NCBI RefSeq assembly: GCF_964355755.1
Contig: NC_092674.1
Coordinates: 5,275,001-5,339,000 of the forward strand
DNA: 64,000 bases
Origin: Antedon mediterranea
Lineage: Eukaryota > Echinodermata > Crinoidea > Comatulida > Antedonidae
Direction of reading: 5' to 3'
Part shown: positions 52,001 to 60,600 of the stretch, one piece after another
Layout: every line of letters begins with the position of its first letter
How positions within the stretch are numbered: the stretch's first letter is position 1
Program-made: the position numbers and the translations under genes
The notes under the pieces: generated by a model
Told to the model about the DNA's origin: nothing
What the model saw: the letters and a program-made list of their open reading frames with translations, nothing else
Databases searched by the model: none

Positions 52001-53653
52001 AGTAGCACACACTGGATATGTACTGTACACATCTACAACTTAAATACTATATATTCTTGTGCTGTATGAATACAACACAAGCATTCAACCGTAGTAAGGG
52101 ATATTCATTCAATATACAATTGAGTACATAGTGTGTGATACTATACAAATTACAAAAGAGTATTAGTGGTTTAAACCACATAATTCAATTTAAGACTAAC
52201 TTACAAGGCTATCCTTACCAGTATAACTATAAACGTATGAACATGTATATATATGATTTATTAATTATTGTTCCTCCAGAAATTAATACAGAATAAAAAG
52301 ATACTTTTGGTCTGAAATTTTGTTTAAATCATGATTATAATATCATTTATTTAGATTTATAAATACAACCTCAATTTGGGGATCTTTATTCATTTCGTTT
52401 AATTAGATAATCATTCATTATTTGTTCATGTATTTTCAGAGTGGTAATTCTTTTTTCACTGGCAAATATAAAATACCTATTTATTTATTTATTTATTCAA
52501 CTTTTTTTTACAAGGTTAGCTCTAACACAGCTGACTTGAAGTAAAGAGGCCAACTTAAAAACAATACAAAAATATACAAACGACATTCAAATATAAAGAT
52601 ACAAGAGTAATCATAAAAGTTAAAAGTTTCAAACAGATTAAAAAAAGTTAAAATGCATACATGTAGAATAAATTAGAAAAATATTAAAATTCATTAAAAA
52701 CCTATAATTTAAAGCCCCATTCTCTACGTTTTTTAGATCTAATTTAAGATCACAAACTATATTTAATGTAAAAATAATACTATATGATCCTATTGCGATA
52801 ACTTTTTTCGTCTTTAAACGGTTAAAAATGTGAAAAATAAGTCGATTCTAATAATTATAGCGGCCTGCTATAAATCCCAAAATGCATTGCGCGCGGATTG
52901 ATATTTTTGTTTTTCACCTGTAATTCGCCCACTTTTCGATCGATCGTGAGGCCAAAACAAATGGAAGACTCCTAACTTTTCAGCGAAAATACCGGGTTTT
53001 CCCCAATTTGTATCAACGGAGTCTGGCAAAAATAGAAAGACAATTAATGCAGCAACTATACAACGTCAGGCTAGGTATATAGGTAGCGTACGATGTTCGT
53101 ACGTTACCGATGTTTACCAGCTAGGCCTACAAAACTAAGCCTAGCTAGGCTAGGCCTAAGACCGTCCACGAGAGGTCGATTGCCGCGAGCTACTTAGGTA
53201 GTGCATTGTTTCTCACTTTTTATCATAATTTACCATAAAACGTACATTTAAGACAAGGAATGACATGGTTTAATGTTTTTAAAGTGATATATATGTATTA
53301 TTTTCCAAAAAACGCTTAAAATTGCAGGGAAGGGGTCTTTAATAAACAATAGTATTCGGTGCAACAGAATACAAGTAGGGATTTCTTTAAATTAGTGCCA
53401 CATGAACCAATTAAAAAAGTAGTCTTAGCTAGTATATAGATAAATAAACAAGATCTTTAAAAAATATTGGTATTTTAGGATAAAACATACCGTAATAACA
53501 TATCTCTATGGTAATACACAAACTGATCAATAATACTTATAGTTTTATAGTAAGTAAAGTATGCCTACCTATGATGATAGCAGACAGCAATCCTGTGAAC
53601 AAGACATATTTAAAACGTTTCATACACATGCTTACAGTCGACGATGCAACCAT
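46072..53653 (-). CDS. UXS1: UDP-glucuronic acid decarboxylase (UDP-xylose synthase), complete
   Basis: This Golgi/ER type II membrane enzyme turns UDP-glucuronate into UDP-xylose, the donor that starts glycosaminoglycan chains. Minus-strand exons in order: 53653-53569, 51273-51256 (18 nt), 50602-50563, 49922-49877, 49746-49703, 49404-49344, 49220-49040, 48529-48365, 48050-47929, 47643-47480, 47221-47161, 46962-46905, 46729-46626, 46179-46072. Phases agree throughout and give 418 residues (human about 420). Seen: an N-terminal membrane anchor ([14 protein letters not shown], about 15-28); a stem; the NAD-binding GGSGFVG (101-107; human has GGAGFVG); ASPASPP; the catalytic TSEVYGD (208-214) and YDEGK (237-241, Tyr and Lys of the SDR pair); and [11 protein letters not shown]. 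The C-terminus is shorter than in human. An alternative first exon lies at 51971-51800. The gene diverges from SMC4. Confidence 0.95.
46350..46612 (+). pseudogene. RTE-type non-LTR retrotransposon tail, broken, in a UXS1 intron
   Basis: The frames spell the usual C-terminus of an endonuclease/reverse-transcriptase protein: [12 protein letters not shown], then after frame changes [40 protein letters not shown] and a terminal GPEEDR. The order and wording match RTE-like elements as I know them. Internal stops and frame changes show it is dead. It is antisense to UXS1, between its last two exons. Confidence 0.75.
47307..47460 (-). mobile_element. TA-flanked palindromic MITE, copy 11
   Basis: The right end AAGTTTGATAGTGTAGACAGAGCTT is intact, with two CCCAAATATGGTAGTGATATG-type units. 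It lies in a UXS1 intron, its right end 19 bases beyond the donor side of exon 47643-47480. Confidence 0.8.
48157..48337 (+). mobile_element. TA-flanked palindromic MITE, copy 12
   Basis: AAGCTCTGTCTACACTATCAAA on the left; the right end TTTGATTGTGTAGACAGATTTTTA is eroded. It has three 21-bp TATCACTACCAAATTxGGGCA units. UXS1 intron. Confidence 0.8.
48690..48955 (-). mobile_element. tRNA-derived SINE, minus strand, interrupted by another MITE
   Basis: The plus strand shows the SINE body in reverse (GTAACCCCTACTCGTC, GGTACTAGG). After the MITE at 48759-48930 comes the reversed tRNA-like head TTAACCGCTTGGCCACTCACT. The two SINE parts are split by the MITE. Confidence 0.6.
48759..48930. mobile_element. 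MITE with AAGGCCAATTTACACA ends, copy 3 (nested in SINE)
   Basis: AACGCCAATTTACACATACG on the left and ATTAATTGGCCTT on the right (worn). The interior CGGTAACGGTAAGCGGAAAA matches copy 1. Confidence 0.7.
50030..50225. repeat. SINE-like repeat with GGGTACCCATTTATACACCTGG
   Basis: GGGTACCCATTTATACACCT, GGGTGGAGAGAGGCAAATTG, AAGTAAAGTGTCTTGCATAAGG and a tail with TTGGACCACGATCTCACGATC form an ordered block of the sort seen in invertebrate SINEs. I cannot name the family. UXS1 intron. Confidence 0.4.
50352..50531. mobile_element. MITE with AAGGACAATTTACACA ends, copy 4
   Basis: AAGGACAATTTACACAGACA on the left and GTCTGTGTAAATTGGTCTT on the right; interior as in copy 1. UXS1 intron. Confidence 0.75.
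51800..51971 (-). CDS. UXS1: Alternative first coding exon of UXS1 with its own hydrophobic N-terminus
   Basis: On the minus strand ATG 51971-51969 opens 57 codons. The start [19 protein letters not shown] is a short basic stretch plus a hydrophobic segment. An acidic, cysteine-containing stem follows ([11 protein letters not shown], then [10 protein letters not shown]), reaching TCGG|GTAACA. It leaves one base (g), the same phase and base as the 53.65-kb first exon, so it can join the 18-nt exon at 51273 without a frame change and would give a 447-residue isoform. It has no usable acceptor-frame link to the upstream exon (joining there meets a stop), so it would need its own promoter. Coding status is inferred from frame and splice fit. 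Confidence 0.45.
52709..53342. mobile_element. About 630-bp element with TTAAAGxCCCxTTC ends
   Basis: The left end TTAAAGCCCCATTCTCTACG and the right end CAGGGAAGGGGTCTTTAA (plus strand) are inverted. The interior is AT-rich except for a GC-rich core (52,860-52,960) and a GGCCTAGC-rich patch (53,110-53,160). It lies in the first UXS1 intron, between the two alternative first exons. Confidence 0.5.
52872..52895. promoter_or_regulatory. ZNF143/STAF-like motif inside the 52.7-kb element
   Basis: AATCCCAAAATGCATTGCGC matches most of the ZNF143/STAF site as I know it (CCCAxxATGCATTGCG). It sits in the GC-rich core of a transposon-like element between the UXS1 alternative starts. Confidence 0.4.
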
Positions 53654-54662
53654 TTTAAAATGGTTTCAAAAACCTCGCCTTTTATGTAACTGTACTTAAA
53701 CGTCTGGGAAATGTAAATATCTTTTATATATATATTGTTTGCAAAGCTTTGAATGAGAACAATTTTCTATACACAAACTGTTTTCCATGTTTTGTGACTG
53801 TGCAATGACCCGTGTCGGCGACCCGGCTGCTATTATTTGCCAATTTCAAAATATTTAATATTTTTTTGAATAAACATATACCATAGTATTCAAATACTTA
53901 TTTTATACTAAACAAATTGTTTAAATATTTTTATTTTTATTTATTTTATTTTAATTCAATTGTGTAGTCAGAAACATATATTACTGCTTTTTTAGATTTA
54001 TTTAATAATAATTAAAAGACTAAAACCCTTGTCCAATCAAAATAACAGCCTGACACTGGCGGATTTTTTGTAGCGCCTTTTTTACGTTTATTTTGAAAAA
54101 GTTCGTCTTGTTTTTTCACTGATTTTGGTAAGCTTCGTGCTTCAACTGTTCAGTTAATTAGATTATTTATAATTCTTTATTATTATAGCCTTTAGTAAAT
54201 ATAGATCCGTAATAGTTTATTGATGTTAAAAGACATGTTTGCGTATGTAGGACTAGGCCTAGGCCTTATCCACGGATGGATGACACGACGATCGACTGAA
54301 GTGATGAGACAGACGGTGTATTGTCTTCCTCGGCTGCTGTTGTTGGTACCAAGACGATTGGGCCCATTTTCTGCTCCCCCCCCCCCCTCCCTCACTCTGC
54401 CCTTAATAGTAATTTCTAGATCAAAGCTACTATTCTAAACAATAATAGATTTAAATTTAAACAGTATGCATTTGAACGATTTATATTAATTTTGCACATT
54501 TTTATTAGGCAGGCCTAGCCTAACCCTAACTAGAGGTAGGCCTACCCTATCCTATATCTTTATTTTTAACAATATTTTGTTTTATCATGGAGTAAAATTC
54601 TTTACTCCATGGTTTTATAATATATTTCTCCTTCATAGGCATATTCTGTGTTTCAGCTCACG
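53654..54662. promoter_or_regulatory. Divergent UXS1-SMC4 promoter region
   Basis: Only 1 kb separates the UXS1 start (minus strand, 53653) from the SMC4 start (plus, 54663). SMC4 has an acceptor (GTGTTTCAG at 54656) just before its ATG, so a non-coding SMC4 exon must lie within this kilobase or further back. A CCAAT-type ATTGG lies reversed near 54034 (CCAATCAAAA). A C homopolymer is at 54379-54387. Confidence 0.45.
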
Positions 54663-57600
54663 ATGGAGATAAATGGTGATGGTGAAGGAACAACTGATGT
54701 TCCTATGGAGGACTCGCCACCATTAACAAATAGTGCTACACCACGACTCATGATAACAAAGATTGAAAATGACAATTTCAAATCATATGCTGGCAAAGTT
54801 GTCCTAGGACCATTCCATAAAGTATTGATTTTTATCTGATTTTGTGTTCTATTACTGTTAGAAAACTTTATTTATATAGTTACAAAATATATAATTATTA
54901 ATACTAAATAATATAATCAAATTCCTTGATATTTTTATATAAATGATTAAATTTTACTTTACTTTTTTACTTTATTTCCCAGTACAAAATAAATACATTT
55001 ACAGGTATAATATAATATTATGCATTAAATGCAAATAAAAAATTTACTACACCCGTCTGGTGGATTGTAGAAAACTGATATCACTCTGACCAATATTGCT
55101 ATTTCCTTTGTAAGGTTCTAACAAATTAATTGGTGATTTTGTTTGTTTGTTTTATTAGTTTCTCCACACATTTTAAAATAAAAGATAAAAATTACAAATT
55201 GCAAAAAGAAAATTACAATAAACAAGAAAAACATCAAAAATGTGCGGATGGAGGTCAAATAAGTTGCGGACAACTTTAAGTCGTGACCACCAGTTAAAAA
55301 AAATAAAAATTATATATAAGTTCATAAACTATGCACAAAACATACACACTCTGATGCCATTGTAATAGTTATTTAAAAAGATATTTTATGTTGTTTGTAC
55401 CATCTTTAAAAATCACATTTATTTTTTTAGAGTTTCTCGTGCATAGTTGGTCCAAATGGAAGTGGCAAATCCAACGTCATAGATGCAATGTTGTTTGTGT
55501 TTGGTTACCGTGCAGCGAAAATCAGATCAAAGAAAATATCTGTGTTAATCCACAAATCTGATAAGTTTCCCAATCTTAATAGTTGCACAGTCGCTGTCCA
55601 CTTCCAGAAGATTGTAGACTTTGGTGTAAGTTAAAGGTCTGTCTACACTGTCAAACTAGTTTGACAAAGAAATCTGTGATGTGCCTAAATATGGTAGTGA
55701 CATGACATCATCATGTCCGTATTTTGGCAAATCACACTTTTTTGTCACAAAAAGTTTGATAGTGTAGACTATAGTTCATATCTTTGTATTTTTTTCATTA
55801 GGGTAAACTATAAAAAATAGTCTTACGGTTTTGCTACATTCGGCTAGTAGCATCAGTAGCCTTGTTTACACAAGTGGTGTTTCTCAGTGCTGTCTACAGC
55901 CACCACTTATATCCAATCTAGATGGATTGAGGGCGCAGGAGAGAAAGAACGTGTTTTCGAGTTGTGGTATCTTTTGCAATTTTAAATCAGAATATTTCTT
56001 AATTTTCTTTTCATATTTCTCATAAATATTTATAGTGTTGAATAGCTGAGTCTCTCTTTATTCTAGATTAGGATTTTTGGATTGTGGATGGTTTCTGACA
56101 TGAAATTTAGTCTTAATTTTGTGTTTTTATTTGGGATTTTGTCTTACACATTGCAGTATATTGGGGAGCTTTCGTTTTGCGATGACAAAACTATGTCATG
56201 TTACTTCACTGTGCGCAAATTTGGATGTGTGTCCTCACTCCTCACCTCGACGCAGGTTTGACGGTGTCTAGTCTAGACGACCGGCAACACGTTGATTGAC
56301 CTGACCTAGGTTGATCGTTAGCCTTTGGTTTTTGCAGATCAAAGTTCACTATTAAGATTTTTATTATTTATATCTTTAGCCTGGTGAAGATGAATACAAT
56401 ATCGTGCCAGGATCTCAGTTCATTGTCTCTCGTACCGCATTCAAAGACAGCACCAGTCAGTATCATCTTGACGGTAAACGGGTGCAGTTTAAGGAAGTGT
56501 CCGTTAAGTTACGAGAAAGTGGAGTTGACTTAGATCACAACAGGTTTCTAATCTTACAAGTAAGTTCTAAAGCCTTGTCTACACTATCAAACTTTATGTG
56601 ACAACAAAGTGTGATGATTATGATTATGTGACAGATGGGCATGATGATGTCATATCATATTTAGGAATATCACTACCAAATTTGGGTATATCACACTTTT
56701 TTTGTCAAAGTAGTTTGATAGTGTAGACAGAACTTAATATATTAATTTCATGTTTTGAAACTTGCTAAGACACTAATTAGTAACAATGAACAACTTTACT
56801 GGGACAGGCCAGAAAATGTTGTTACCTGCTCAGATGGGAATAATTTTAGAAGAAAAGTGCATAATATTTTTACCAAGAATACATTCCTTTTGTTCCCGTT
56901 CAACATGCAGTAGTTACTGTAACCTTTAAGCCCTGTCTACACTATCAAACTTGATGTGACAACAAAATGTGATGTGACATGTTGATGTCATATCACTACC
57001 ATATTTGGGCACATCACACTTTTGTTGTCAAAATAGATTGATAGTGTAGACAGAGCTTTAGAGTATTGGGAATAAAAAGAAGAGAAACAGGCTAAAAATT
57101 GTGAATGCCTTTTTTGTAGGGCGAGGTTGAACAGATATCATTGATGAAACCTAAGGCATTGACAGACCATGAAGAGGGCATGCTAGAGTATCTGGAGGAC
57201 ATCATTGGCAGTAATGTTCATAAGGAACCTATTGAAGAACTCAGCAAGAAGGTTGAGGAACTCAATGAAGAGAGAGGAGAGAAGGTGAGCGTGTTATGTT
57301 CAAACAAAATCAGGAATAGGAGAGGCCTAAAGAATATACTATACCTGAATATTCCAAAAATGTGTTCCAACAAATTGGAAAATCGGTTTATTAAGCTCTG
57401 TCTACACTATCAAACTTTATGTGACATATATGGACATGATGATGTTCACTGCCATATTTTGGCATATCACTACCATATTTGGCCACACCACACTTCTTTT
57501 GTAAACTAGTTTGATAGTGTAAACATAGCTTTAGGTTCAAAGTGAATGATAAAACATATTATCAACCATTCAAATGTAGAAATACCTATGCTACAGTTAG

Positions 57601-60600
57601 AGACAGTGAATGCCTTAATTTCACCATCAAATAAATATTTGTTTATTTTAGTTGAGTCGAGTGAAAGCAGTCGAAACCGAAATGAACCAGTTAGAAGAAC
57701 CGATGAAAGAAGCCGAGGAGTTCTTACGCAGTGAGAATGAGATTACTCATAAGAAAAATAAACTTTTCCAAAGATATATGTAAGTCGTCTTTGTCATTGA
57801 CAGTACTGCAGGTGATACTGTATATCCTTGGGTATAATCCCACGTCTGGTTTAATCCTACCCCTATCCTACTACTACTATTTTACATCTGATTTCACAAA
57901 CAGGCATATCCCCGGATATAGTCCCAGTATTGAATTTTGGTCTGGATGTATGCCTTTCTCTAACCAGTTCAGATGAGTTTTTACAAGAAATGCTTACCAA
58001 TCATTTTTTTCCCCCGGGTATAGTCCCAACCCACAAAGTCGGCCCAATTTTGTGTTTTAAGTGGGTGGGATTATACCAGAGGATATACCATAGTGAGCAT
58101 AAATCATAGAGAGATATACATATTTTTTTTCTAGACATGATTGTACAGAAGTATGTAAGGAAGTTGAAACTAAGAAGACTGAAGTAGATGAAAATATGAA
58201 AAAAATACAAGACAACCTGAAACAACTGACAGATGACAATGCAATCAAAGGAAAAGATCATAAGAAACTATTTAAGTAAGTCAACATTTTAGTTTATTTA
58301 TTTAGTTATATCTTATATATATATTTATATGTATTTTATGTCTTTAGGCCAAGGATTACCAATAGTAAATTAATCAATATCCTATTAGATAGGTGGTAAT
58401 CCCCCTGATACAGTGGCTATTTTGTGAACCTGTTCACTGGGATAACCCTGCTACTCGTCTCGATTCATTGATGAACTGGGTTCTTTAAAGTGCACACAGG
58501 TTATAACTGTGTACACTGGACCTACGGTTTATAGTCCTTATCCGAGAAGACTTGTTCCACCACCAGAACTAGGAGCGAGTCGGCCTCGAACCCATGCTGA
58601 TATTGTTGACTTTTTAGTTACGGTAACTGGCCACCCTTAACTGCTTGACCATTTGACTCGCTAGATACAATGCTAGTTATTCTCTATCTCTACACTTTTT
58701 AACCTAGTGAACTAATTTCAACCAGAAATGGTATTGGAATGGCCTAACAGTGTACTCAGGTCTGGTTACCCTTTGCTTGAATGGTAAATAATGAATTTCT
58801 TAATTTTTTAAATAAAGGAAATATGAAAAATTATCAGAAGAAGCCAGGAAAAGAAAAGAAGAATTTGCTGAATTTGAAAGACATGATCTTAAATGTAGAG
58901 AAGACTTGAAGTACACGAAAGAAAAGCAAAAGAAATTAATAAAAGCTTTGGAAAAGGAAAGAACAAAGGTAAGTACTGTTGAAAGAATAAATGGAAAGTC
59001 ATACTATAATGCTCAGTTCTCAAAACTTGTGTGCTCTAAAGGTTTTTAAACTATGCATTTAAATTCACAATCATGATTGGTGTTTTGGTAAATACTCTCC
59101 CAGTCCTGATGAAAAAATATATGGGAAGTCATACTAAATGCTCAGTTCAGCAAATTTGTGCTCCACAGGCTCTTAAACTGTGCATTTGAATTTAAATTCA
59201 CAATCATGATTGGTGTTTCGGTAATTGCTCTCCTAGTCCTGATGATGTGTCATAATCATAATAATAATGCTCAGTTCTCAAAAACTTTGTGCTCTAAAGG
59301 CTCTTTGCATTTAAGTACATAAACCTGGTTACTGACTAAATTATTAAGTTAGCAAGAGTGGAGACAAATATAGTAATCCATTTTGTTAATGGTAAAGTTG
59401 AATCATTCCTCTATTTGAATTATTTTTCTAGTTGGAGGATCTTCGTGGCGGATCCACAGAAAATGGGCAAACAATTGATGAGATGAAAGAAAAGAAGGAA
59501 AAGCTGGAAAGTCAATTAATGAAGGAAGAGGACAAAATGAGTGAAATTATGGAATCCTTGAAGGGAGCAACGAAAGATTTACAGGAAGAGAAAGAGGTAA
59601 AAATCTGTCAAAATCTTTAGTGACAAAAAAATGTGATATGGAAATGATGATGTCTAATCACTACCATATTTAGGCACATCAAACTTTTGGTTGTTAAACT
59701 AGCTTGATAGTGTAGATAGAGCTTTAGAATTATTGTTATTATACTTATAGGCCTACGGGGTTCAAGACTTAAAGTTCAGTGAACTTACTGTGGCCTCCAT
59801 TCACCCACATTTAATATATGTATACTCATGATTGTTTAAATTATCTATATAAGTGAGTGGAAAAATAAACGAAACAAATTATTCTTATTGCTCTTTTTAA
59901 TAGAATAGTGAATCAATGAATGCTTGTAACTGACTGTATTATTTTTAGCATACTGATTCAATTTATTCAATTTATGTATTTATTTCAGAAAAAGGAGAAG
60001 GAATTGACTGGAATGCAGGATGGATTAAATAAAGCCAAGTCTGGTAAATCCGAAGCGGACTCCAGACTTCACATACAACAAGAAAAAGTGGACGATTTAA
60101 AAGGCAAATTGGACAACATAAAGACCAGTTTGGAAACTGCAAGCAAGGTTTTAGAAGAAAGAAAAAGGTTTGTTTTTTCTCAACATTAAGTAATGTTACC
60201 TAAGAGTGGCCTGCTTGGTGTTGGTTTAATGGCTTTATGTAATTCATTCGCTAAATTTCATTATAAAATCGCCTCTCATAATACCAGATTAAACATTTTT
60301 TTTTTTTGTACTGGATGCTATCTTATCTAACTGTTTTAAATAGGTAATTTTATTTTAAATAATTATGTTTTATTTCCCAAATTGTATTTTATTCTTGCAG
60401 CTCTGTTGAAGATCTTGAGGTAGAGGTTCCACAGATGGAAAAACAACTTGAAGAATCTAAGCGACAACTTGCTCAAGCTAGAGAGGCAGATGCTAAAGCG
60501 TATGAAAAGGTAAACCATATTAGTATACATAACCAGTCGTCATGTAGAGAATCACATGATGTTTAAAGCTCTGTCTACACTATCAAACTTTATGTGATGG

